Part shown: in pieces, positions 37,204 to 48,786 of the stretch
Layout of the letters: every line of letters begins with the position of its first letter
Position numbering within the stretch: the first letter of the stretch is position 1
NCBI GenBank assembly: GCA_964057225.1
Contig: OZ059898.1
Location: forward strand, 1,674,001 to 1,738,000
Length of the DNA stretch: 64,000 bases
Direction of reading: 5' to 3'
Source: Auanema rhodensis
Taxonomy: Eukaryota > Nematoda > Chromadorea > Rhabditida > Rhabditidae
Program-made: the position numbers and the translations under genes
The notes under the pieces: model-generated
Told to the model about the DNA's origin: nothing
The model's input: the letters and a program-made list of their open reading frames with translations, nothing else
The model's database searches: none

Positions 37204-38958
37204 TCTTTGCCTTGAAAAAAGGAATCTAAAAACATCTACTTTTTGCTAAATTATTTTGAAATTTTTCGAAAAAATTTTTGTCAAAATGTTTTTGGAAGCA
37301 ATGTTGAGTGTACATGGAAACTCAACATACACTAATGCATCATTTTTCAAACGATCATAACTAATTTTTGTATTAAGCGTTTCTCAATGTAGTATAGTGC
37401 ATTCGATGCGGATTTTTAAGCTGCGTCGATCTGTGTTATCAGATTTGCGCTAGCTTAAAAATGCACCGAGATATCAACTGATATAAGTTCACACTTATAT
37501 CCTCGATTTTCACCCTGAAGATTTAATTTTTTCGTTGAATAACATTGTCCATCGTCTTTGCCTTGAAAAAAGGAATCTAAAAACATCTACTTTTTGCTAA
37601 ATTATTTTGAAATTTTTCGAAAAAATTTTTGTCAAAATGTTTTTGGAAGCAATGTTGAGTGTACATGGAAACTCAACATACACTAATGCATCATTTTTCA
37701 AACGATCATAACTAATTTTTGTATTAAGCGTTTCTCAATGTAGTATAGTGCATTCGATGCGGATTTTTAAGCTGCGTCGATCTGTGTTATCAGATTTGCG
37801 CTAGCTTAAAAATGCACCGTGATATCAACTGATATAAGTTCACACTTATATCCTCGATTTTCACCCTGAAGAATTAATTTTTTCGTTGAATAACATTGTC
37901 CATCGTCTTTGCCTTGAAAAATGGAATCTAAAAACATCTACTTTTTGCTAAATTATTTTGAAATTTTTCGAAAAAATTTTTGTCAAAATGTTTTTGGAAG
38001 CAATGTTGAGTGTACATGGAAACTCAACATACACTAATGCATCATTTTTCAAACGATCATAACTAATTTTTGTATTAAGAGTTTCTCAATGTAGTATAGT
38101 GCATTCGATGCGGATTTTTAAGCTGCGTCGATCTGTGTTATCAGATTTGCGCTAGCTTAAAAATGCACCGTGATATCAACTGATATAAGTTCACACTTAT
38201 ATCCTCGATTTTCACCCTGAAGAATTAATTTTTTCGTTGAATAACATTGTCCATCGTCTTTGCCTTGAAAAATGGAATCTAAAAACATCTACTTTTTGCT
38301 AAATTATTTTGAAATTTTTCGAAAAAATTTTTGTCAAAATGTTTTTGGAAGCAATGTTGAGTGTACATGGAAACTCAACATACACTAATGCATCATTTTT
38401 CAAACGATCATAACTAATTTTTGTATTAAGCGTTTCTCAATGTAGTATAGTGCATTCGATGCGGATTTTTAAGCTGCGTCGATCTGTGTTATCAGATTTG
38501 CGCTAGCTTAAAAATGCACCGAGATATCAACTGATATAAGTTCAAACTTATATCCTCGATTTTCACCCTGAAGAATTAATTTTTTTGTTGAATAACATTG
38601 TCCATCGTCTTTGCCTTGAAAAAAGGAATCTAAAAACATCTACTTTTTGCTAAATTATTTTGAAATTTTTCGAAAAAATTTTTGTCAAAATGTTTTTGGA
38701 AGCAATGTTGAGTGTACATGGAAACTCAACATACACTAATGCATCATTTTTCAAACGATCATAACTAATTTTTGTATTAAGCGTTTCTCAATGTAGTATA
38801 GTGCATTCGATGCGGATTTTTAAGCTGCGTCGATCTGTGTTATCAGATTTGCGCTAGCTTAAAAATGCACCGAGATATCAACTGATATAAGTTCAAACTT
38901 ATATCCTCGATTTTCACCCTGAAGAATTAATTTTTTTGTTGAATAACATTGTCCATCG
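37204..38958. repeat. Monomers 107-111: accgtgata group
   Basis: Monomers 108 and 109 both have accgtgata, but only 109 has the aagagtttc change that accompanies it in monomers 67, 161 and 169. Monomer 108 starts with aaaaaagg like its left neighbour, so it may be a recombinant between 107-type and 109-type copies. Monomers 110 and 111 are TCAA type. The order resembles monomers 66-68 with one extra copy. Confidence 0.65.
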
Positions 38959-41900
38959 TCTTTGCCTTGAAAAAAGGAATCTAAAAACATCTACTTTTTG
39001 CTAAATTATTTTGAAATTTTCTGAAAAAATTTTTGTCAAAATGTTTTTGGAAGCAATGTTGAGTGTACATGGAAACTCAACATACACTAATGCATCATTT
39101 TTCAAACGATCATAACTAATTTTTGTATTAAGCGTTTCTCAATGTAGTATAGTGCATTCGATGCGGATTTTTAAGCTGCGTCGATCTGTGTTATCAGATT
39201 TGCGCTAGCTCAAAAATGCACCGAGATATCAACTGATATAAGTTCACACTTATATCCTCGATTTTCACCCTGAAGATTTAATTTTTTCGTTGAATAACAT
39301 TGTCCATCGTCTTTGCCTTGAAAAATGGAATCTAAAAACATCTACTTTTTGCTAAATTATTTTGAAATTTTTCGAAAAAATTTTTGTCAAAATGTTTTTG
39401 GAAGCAATGTTGAGTGTACATGGAAACTCAACATACACTAATGCATCATTTTTCAAACGATCATAACTAATTTTTGTATTAAGCGTTTCTCAATGTAGTA
39501 TAGTGCATTCGATGCGGATTTTTAAGCTGCGTCGATCTGTGTTATCAGATTTGCGCTAGCTTAAAAATGCACCGAGATATCAACTGATATAAGTTCACAC
39601 TTATATCCTCGATTTTCACCCTGAAGAATTAATTTTTTTGTTGAATAACATTGTCCATCGTCTTTGCCTTGAAAAAAGGAATCTAAAAACATCTACTTTT
39701 TGCTAAATTATTTTGAAATTTTTCGAAAAAATTTTTGTCAAAATGTTTTTGGAAGCAATGTTGAGTGTACATGGAAACTCAACATACACTAATGCATCAT
39801 TTTTCAAACGATCATAACTAATTTTTGTATTAAGCGTTTCTCAATGTATTATAGTGCATTCGATGCGGATTTTTAAGCTGCGTCGATCTGTGTTATCAGA
39901 TTTGCGCTAGCTTAAAAATGCACCGTGAAATCAACTGATATAAGTTCACACTTATATCCTCGATTTTCACCCTGAAGAATTAATGTTTTCGTTGAATAAC
40001 ATTGTCAATCGTCTTTGCCTTGGAAAAAGGAATCTAAAAACATCTACTTTTTGCTAAATTATTTTGAAATTTTTCGAAAAAATTTTTGTCAAAATGTTTT
40101 TGGAAGCAATGTTGAGTGTACATGGAAACTCAACATACACTAATGCATCATTTTTCAAACGATCATAACTAATTTTTGTATTAAGCGTTTCTCAATGTAG
40201 TATAGTGCATTCGATGCGGATTTTTAAGCTGCGTCGATCTGTGTTATCAGATTTGCGCTAGCTTAAAAATGCACCGAGATATCAACTGATATAAGTTCAC
40301 ACTTATATCCTCGATTTTCACCCTGAAGAATTAATTTTTTTGTTGAATAACATTGTCCATCGTCTTTGCCTTGAAAAAAGGAATCTAAAAACATCTACTT
40401 TTTGCTAAATTATTTTGAAATTTTTCGAAAAAATTTTTGTCAAAATGTTTTTGGAAGCAATGTTGAGTGTACATGGAAACTCAACATACACTAATGCATC
40501 ATTTTTCAAACGATCATAACTAATTTTTGTATTAAGCGTTTCTCAATGTAGTATAGTGCATTCGATGCGGATTTTCAAGCTGCGTCGATCTGTGTTATCA
40601 GATTTGCGCTAGCTTAAAAATGCACCGAGATATCAACTGATATAAGTTCAAACTTATATCCTCGATTTTCACCCTGAAGAATTAATTTTTTTGTTGAATA
40701 ACATTGTCCATCGTCTTTGCCTTGAAAAAAGGAATCTAAAAACATCTACTTTTTGCTAAATTATTTTGAAATTTTTCGAAAAAATTTTTGTCAAAATGTT
40801 TTTGGAAGCAATGTTGAGTGTACATGGAAACTCAACATACACTAATGCATCATTTTTCAAACGATCATAACTAATTTTTGTATTGAGCGTTTCTCAATGT
40901 AGTATAGTGCATTCGATGCGGATTTTTAAGCTGCGTCGATCTGTGTTATCAGATTTGCGCTAGCTTAAAAATGCACCGAGATATCAACTGATATAAGTTC
41001 AAACTTATATCCTCGATTTTCACCCTGAAGAATTAATTTTTTTGTTGAATAACATTGTCCATCGTCTTTGCCTTGAAAAAAGGAATCTAAAAACATCTAC
41101 TTTTTGCTAAATTATTTTGAAATTTTCTGAAAAAATTTTTGTCAAAATGTTTTTGGAAGCAATGTTGAGTGTACATGGAAACTCAACATACACTAATGCA
41201 TCATTTTTCAAACGATCATAACTAATTTTTGTATTAAGCGTTTCTCAATGTAGTATAGTGCATTCGATGCGGATTTTTAAGCTGCGTCGATCTGTGTTAT
41301 CAGATTTGCGCTAGCTCAAAAATGCACCGAGATATCAACTGATATAAGTTCACACTTATATCCTCGATTTTCACCCTGAAGATTTAATTTTTTCGTTGAA
41401 TAACATTGTCCATCGTCTTTGCCTTGAAAAATGGAATCTAAAAACATCTACTTTTTGCTAAATTATTTTGAAATTTTTCGAAAAAATTTTTGTCAAAATG
41501 TTTTTGGAAGCAATGTTGAGTGTACATGGAAACTCAACATACACTAATGCATCATTTTTCAAACGATCATAACTAATTTTTGTATTAAGCGTTTCTCAAT
41601 GTAGTATAGTGCATTCGATGCGGATTTTTAAGCTGCGTCGATCTGTGTTATCAGATTTGCGCTAGCTTAAAAATGCACCGAGATATCAACTGATATAAGT
41701 TCAAACTTATATCCTCGATTTTCACCCTGAAGAATTAATTTTTTTGTTGAATAACATTGTCCATCGTCTTTGCCTTGAAAAAAGGAATCTAAAAACATCT
41801 ACTTTTTGCTAAATTATTTTGAAATTTTTCGAAAAAATTTTTGTCAAAATGTTTTTGGAAGCAATGTTGAGTGTACATGGAAACTCAACATACACTAATG

Positions 41901-42468
41901 CATCATTTTTCAAACGATCATAACTAATTTTTGTATTAAGCGTTTCTCAATGTAGTATAGTGCATTCGATGCGGATTTTTAAGCTGCGTCGATCTGTGTT
42001 ATCAGATTTGCGCTAGCTTAAAAATGCACCGAGATATCAACTGATATAAGTTCAAACTTATATCCTCGATTTTCACCCTGAAGATTTAATTTTTTTGTTG
42101 AATAACATTGTCCATCGTCTTTGCCTTGAAAAAAGGAATCTAAAAACATCTACTTTTTGCTAAATTATTTTGAAATTTTTCGAAAAAATTTTTGTCAAAA
42201 TGTTTTTGGAAGCAATGTTGAGTGTACATGGAAACTCAACATACACTAATGCATCATTTTTCAAACGATCATAACTAATTTTTGTATTAAGCGTTTCTCA
42301 ATGTAGTATAGTGCATTCGATGCGGATTTTTAAGCTGCGTCGATCTGTGTTATCAGATTTGCGCTAGCTTAAAAATGCACCGAGATATCAACTGATATAA
42401 GTTCAAACTTATATCCTCGATTTTCACCCTGAAGAATTAATTTTTTTGTTGAATAACATTGTCCATCG
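38959..42468. repeat. Ten-monomer higher-order repeat, copy 1 (monomers 112-121, 3510 bp)
   Basis: The ordered markers are: CT centre with agctcaaaa (112); aaaaatgg (113); the type-c set gtatta, accgtgaaatc, gtcaatcg (114); ccttggaaaa (115); attttcaagc (116); tattgagcg (117); CT centre with agctcaaaa again (118); aaaaatgg with TCAA (119); TCAA with gatttaat (120); TCAA with gaattaat (121). Four of these markers are essentially private to this block and its duplicate, so the duplication is secure. The internal reuse of the agctcaaaa monomer (112, 118) shows a 6+4 substructure. Confidence 0.9.
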
Positions 42469-45400
42469 TCTTTGCCTTGAAAAAAGGAATCTAAAAACAT
42501 CTACTTTTTGCTAAATTATTTTGAAATTTTCTGAAAAAATTTTTGTCAAAATGTTTTTGGAAGCAATGTTGAGTGTACATGGAAACTCAACATACACTAA
42601 TGCATCATTTTTCAAACGATCATAACTAATTTTTGTATTAAGCGTTTCTCAATGTAGTATAGTGCATTCGATGCGGATTTTTAAGCTGCGTCGATCTGTG
42701 TTATCAGATTTGCGCTAGCTCAAAAATGCACCGAGATATCAACTGATATAAGTTCACACTTATATCCTCGATTTTCACCCTGAAGATTTAATTTTTTCGT
42801 TGAATAACATTGTCCATCGTCTTTGCCTTGAAAAATGGAATCTAAAAACATCTACTTTTTGCTAAATTATTTTGAAATTTTTCGAAAAAATTTTTGTCAA
42901 AATGTTTTTGGAAGCAATGTTGAGTGTACATGGAAACTCAACATACACTAATGCATCATTTTTCAAACGATCATAACTAATTTTTGTATTAAGCGTTTCT
43001 CAATGTAGTATAGTGCATTCGATGCGGATTTTTAAGCTGCGTCGATCTGTGTTATCAGATTTGCGCTAGCTTAAAAATGCACCGAGATATCAACTGATAT
43101 AAGTTCACACTTATATCCTCGATTTTCACCCTGAAGAATTAATTTTTTTGTTGAATAACATTGTCCATCGTCTTTGCCTTGAAAAAAGGAATCTAAAAAC
43201 ATCTACTTTTTGCTAAATTATTTTGAAATTTTTCGAAAAAATTTTTGTCAAAATGTTTTTGGAAGCAATGTTGAGTGTACATGGAAACTCAACATACACT
43301 AATGCATCATTTTTCAAACGATCATAACTAATTTTTGTATTAAGCGTTTCTCAATGTATTATAGTGCATTCGATGCGGATTTTTAAGCTGCGTCGATCTG
43401 TGTTATCAGATTTGCGCTAGCTTAAAAATGCACCGTGAAATCAACTGATATAAGTTCACACTTATATCCTCGATTTTCACCCTGAAGAATTAATGTTTTC
43501 GTTGAATAACATTGTCAATCGTCTTTGCCTTGGAAAAAGGAATCTAAAAACATCTACTTTTTGCTAAATTATTTTGAAATTTTTCGAAAAAATTTTTGTC
43601 AAAATGTTTTTGGAAGCAATGTTGAGTGTACATGGAAACTCAACATACACTAATGCATCATTTTTCAAACGATCATAACTAATTTTTGTATTAAGCGTTT
43701 CTCAATGTAGTATAGTGCATTCGATGCGGATTTTTAAGCTGCGTCGATCTGTGTTATCAGATTTGCGCTAGCTTAAAAATGCACCGAGATATCAACTGAT
43801 ATAAGTTCACACTTATATCCTCGATTTTCACCCTGAAGAATTAATTTTTTTGTTGAATAACATTGTCCATCGTCTTTGCCTTGAAAAAAGGAATCTAAAA
43901 ACATCTACTTTTTGCTAAATTATTTTGAAATTTTTCGAAAAAATTTTTGTCAAAATGTTTTTGGAAGCAATGTTGAGTGTACATGGAAACTCAACATACA
44001 CTAATGCATCATTTTTCAAACGATCATAACTAATTTTTGTATTAAGCGTTTCTCAATGTAGTATAGTGCATTCGATGCGGATTTTCAAGCTGCGTCGATC
44101 TGTGTTATCAGATTTGCGCTAGCTTAAAAATGCACCGAGATATCAACTGATATAAGTTCAAACTTATATCCTCGATTTTCACCCTGAAGAATTAATTTTT
44201 TTGTTGAATAACATTGTCCATCGTCTTTGCCTTGAAAAAAGGAATCTAAAAACATCTACTTTTTGCTAAATTATTTTGAAATTTTTCGAAAAAATTTTTG
44301 TCAAAATGTTTTTGGAAGCAATGTTGAGTGTACATGGAAACTCAACATACACTAATGCATCATTTTTCAAACGATCATAACTAATTTTTGTATTGAGCGT
44401 TTCTCAATGTAGTATAGTGCATTCGATGCGGATTTTTAAGCTGCGTCGATCTGTGTTATCAGATTTGCGCTAGCTTAAAAATGCACCGAGATATCAACTG
44501 ATATAAGTTCAAACTTATATCCTCGATTTTCACCCTGAAGAATTAATTTTTTTGTTGAATAACATTGTCCATCGTCTTTGCCTTGAAAAAAGGAATCTAA
44601 AAACATCTACTTTTTGCTAAATTATTTTGAAATTTTCTGAAAAAATTTTTGTCAAAATGTTTTTGGAAGCAATGTTGAGTGTACATGGAAACTCAACATA
44701 CACTAATGCATCATTTTTCAAACGATCATAACTAATTTTTGTATTAAGCGTTTCTCAATGTAGTATAGTGCATTCGATGCGGATTTTTAAGCTGCGTCGA
44801 TCTGTGTTATCAGATTTGCGCTAGCTCAAAAATGCACCGAGATATCAACTGATATAAGTTCACACTTATATCCTCGATTTTCACCCTGAAGATTTAATTT
44901 TTTCGTTGAATAACATTGTCCATCGTCTTTGCCTTGAAAAATGGAATCTAAAAACATCTACTTTTTGCTAAATTATTTTGAAATTTTTCGAAAAAATTTT
45001 TGTCAAAATGTTTTTGGAAGCAATGTTGAGTGTACATGGAAACTCAACATACACTAATGCATCATTTTTCAAACGATCATAACTAATTTTTGTATTAAGC
45101 GTTTCTCAATGTAGTATAGTGCATTCGATGCGGATTTTTAAGCTGCGTCGATCTGTGTTATCAGATTTGCGCTAGCTTAAAAATGCACCGAGATATCAAC
45201 TGATATAAGTTCAAACTTATATCCTCGATTTTCACCCTGAAGAATTAATTTTTTTGTTGAATAACATTGTCCATCGTCTTTGCCTTGAAAAAAGGAATCT
45301 AAAAACATCTACTTTTTGCTAAATTATTTTGAAATTTTTCGAAAAAATTTTTGTCAAAATGTTTTTGGAAGCAATGTTGAGTGTACATGGAAACTCAACA

Positions 45401-45627
45401 TACACTAATGCATCATTTTTCAAACGATCATAACTAATTTTTGTATTAAGCGTTTCTCAATGTAGTATAGTGCATTCGATGCGGATTTTTAAGCTGCGTC
45501 GATCTGTGTTATCAGATTTGCGCTAGCTTAAAAATGCACCGAGATATCAACTGATATAAGTTCAAACTTATATCCTCGATTTTCACCCTGAAGATTTAAT
45601 TTTTTTGTTGAATAACATTGTCCATCG
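42469..45627. repeat. Ten-monomer higher-order repeat, copy 2 (monomers 122-130)
   Basis: The marker order of 38959-42468 is repeated at an offset of exactly 3510 bp: agctcaaaa (122), type c (124), ccttggaaaa (125), attttcaagc (126), tattgagcg (127), agctcaaaa (128), then the two TCAA monomers (129, 130). I noticed no difference over these nine monomers. The tenth position (131) does not match 121, having gcgtttttc, a TCAC loop, gatttaat and the ttcgttg junction, so the duplicate ends at or just after 45627. Confidence 0.9.
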
Positions 45628-48084
45628 TCTTTGCCTTGAAAAAAGGAATCTAAAAACATCTACTTTTTGCTAAATTATTTTGAAATTTTTCGAAAAAATT
45701 TTTGTCAAAATGTTTTTGGAAGCAATGTTGAGTGTACATGGAAACTCAACATACACTAATGCATCATTTTTCAAACGATCATAACTAATTTTTGTATTAA
45801 GCGTTTTTCAATGTAGTATAGTGCATTCGATGCGGATTTTTAAGCTGCGTCGATCTGTGTTATCAGATTTGCGCTAGCTTAAAAATGCACCGAGATATCA
45901 ACTGATATAAGTTCACACTTATATCCTCGATTTTCACCCTGAAGATTTAATTTTTTCGTTGAATAACATTGTCCATCGTCTTTGCCTTGAAAAATGGAAT
46001 CTAAAAACATCTACTTTTTGCTAAATTATTTTGAAATTTTTCGAAAAAATTTTTGTCAAAATGTTTTTGGAAGCAATGTTGAGTGTACATGGAAACTCAA
46101 CATACACTAATGCATCATTTTTCAAACGATCATAACTAATTTTTGTATTAAGCGTTTCTCAATGTAGTATAGTGCATTCGATGCGGATTTTTAAGCTGCG
46201 TCGATCTGTGTTATCAGATTTGCGCTAGCTTAAAAATGCACCGAGATATCAACTGATATAAGTTCAAACTTATATCCTCGATTTTCACCCTGAAGATTTA
46301 ATTTTTTTGTTGAATAACATTGTCCATCGTCTTTGCCTTGAAAAAAGGAATCTAAAAACATCTACTTTTTGCTAAATTATTTTGAAATTTTCTGAAAAAA
46401 TTTTTGTCAAAATGTTTTTGGAAGCAATGTTGAGTGTACATGGAAACTCAACATACACTAATGCATCATTTTTCAAACGATCATAACTAATTTTTGTATT
46501 AAGCGTTTCTCAATGTAGTATAGTGCATTCGATGCGGATTTTTAAGCTGCGTCGATCTGTGTTATCAGATTTGCGCTAGCTTAAAAATGCACCGAGATAT
46601 CAACTGATATAAGTTCACACTTATATCCTCGATTTTCACCCTGAAGATTTAATTTTTTCGTTGAATAACATTGTCCATCGTCTTTGCCTTGAAAAATGGA
46701 ATCTAAAAACATCTACTTTTTGCTAAATTATTTTGAAATTTTTCGAAAAAATTTTTGTCAAAATGTTTTTGGAAGCAATGTTGAGTGTACATGGAAACTC
46801 AACATACACTAATGCATCATTTTTCAAACGATCATAACTAATTTTTGTATTAAGCGTTTCTCAATGTAGTATAGTGCATTCGATGCGGATTTTTAAGCTG
46901 CGTCGATCTGTGTTATCAGATTTGCGCTAGCTTAAAAATGCACCGAGATATCAACTGATATAAGTTCAAACTTATATCCTCGATTTTCACCCTGAAGAAT
47001 TAATTTTTTTGTTGAATAACATTGTCCATCGTCTTTGCCTTGAAAAAAGGAATCTAAAAACATCTACTTTTTGCTAAATTATTTTGAAATTTTTCGAAAA
47101 AATTTTTGTCAAAATGTTTTTGGAAGCAATGTTGAGTGTACATGGAAACTCAACATACACTAATGCATCATTTTTCAAACGATCATAACTAATTTTTGTA
47201 TTAAGCGTTTCTCAATGTAGTATAGTGCATTCGATGCGGATTTTTAAGCTGCGTCGATCTGTGTTATCAGATTTGCGCTAGCTTAAAAATGCACCGAGAT
47301 ATCAACTGATATAAGTTCAAACTTATATCCTCGATTTTCACCCTGAAGATTTAATTTTTTTGTTGAATAACATTGTCCATCGTCTTTGCCTTGAAAAAAG
47401 GAATCTAAAAACATCTACTTTTTGCTAAATTATTTTGAAATTTTCTGAAAAAATTTTTGTCAAAATGTTTTTGGAAGCAATGTTGAGTGTACATGGAAAC
47501 TCAACATACACTAATGCATCATTTTTCAAACGATCATAACTAATTTTTGTATTAAGCGTTTCTCAATGTAGTATAGTGCATTCGATGCGGATTTTTAAGC
47601 TGCGTCGATCTGTGTTATCAGATTTGCGCTAGCTTAAAAATGCACCGAGATATCAACTGATATAAGTTCACACTTATATCCTCGATTTTCACCCTGAAGA
47701 TTTAATTTTTTTGTTGAATAACATTGTCCATCGTCTTTGCCTTGAAAAAAGGAATCTAAAAACATCTACTTTTTGCTAAATTATTTTGAAATTTTTCGAA
47801 AAAATTTTTGTCAAAATGTTTTTGGAAGCAATGTTGAGTGTACATGGAAACTCAACATACACTAATGCATCATTTTTCAAACGATCATAACTAATTTTTG
47901 TATTAAGCGTTTCTCAATGTAGTATAGTGCATTCGATGCGGATTTTTAAGCTGCGTCGATCTGTGTTATCAGATTTGCGCTAGCTTAAAAATGCACCGAG
48001 ATATCAACTGATATAAGTTCAAACTTATATCCTCGATTTTCACCCTGAAGAATTAATTTTTTTGTTGAATAACATTGTCCATCG
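45628..48084. repeat. Monomers 131-137: mixed TCAC/TCAA copies
   Basis: TCAC monomers with gatttaat (131, 133, 136) alternate with TCAA monomers (132, 134, 135, 137); 133 and 136 have the CT centre. The three-monomer order aaaaatgg-TCAA, (TCAA gatttaat), CT-TCAC is partly repeated at 45979-46680 and 46681-47733. No longer period is clear. Confidence 0.65.
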
Positions 48085-48786
48085 TCTTTGCCTTGAAAAA
48101 AGGAATCTAAAAACATCTACTTTTTGCTAAATTATTTTGAAATTTTTCGAAAAAATTTTTGTCAAAATGTTTTTGGAAGCAATGTTGAGTGTACATGGAA
48201 ACTCAACATACACTAATGCATCATTTTTCAAACGATCATAACTAATTTTTGTATTAAGCGTTTCTCAATGTAGTATAGTGCATTCGATGCGGATTTTTAA
48301 GCTGCGTCGATCTGTGTTATCAGATTTGCGCTAGCTTAAAAATGCACCGAGATATAAACTGATATAAGTTCACACTTATATCCTCGATTTTCACCCAGAA
48401 GATTTAATTTTTTCGTTGAATAACATTGTCCATCGTCTTTGCCTTGTAAAATGGAATCTAAAAACATCTACTTTTTGCTAAATTATTTTGAAATTTTTCG
48501 AAAAAATTTTTGTCAAAATGTTTTTGGAAGCAATGTTGAGTGTACATGGAAACTCAACATACACTAATGCATCATTTTTCAAACGATCATAACTAATTTT
48601 TGTATTAAGCGTTTCTCAATGTAGTATAGTGCATTCGATGCGGATTTTTAAGCTGCGTCGATCTGTGTTATCAGATTTGCGCTAGCTTAAAAATGCACCG
48701 AGATATCAACTGATATAAGTTCAAACTTATATCCTCGATTTTCACCCTGAAGAATTAATTTTTTTGTTGAATAACATTGTCCATCG
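48085..48786. repeat. Marker pair M, copy 2 (monomers 138-139)
   Basis: This pair repeats 36502-37203: gatataaactg with cacccagaag in the first monomer and ccttgtaaaatgg with TCAA in the second. The offset is 11583 bp (33 monomers). It lacks the cgatttgtg and gttttaagcg changes of copy 1, which therefore arose after the two separated. It is the last stretch of the TCAA-rich middle zone. Confidence 0.8.
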
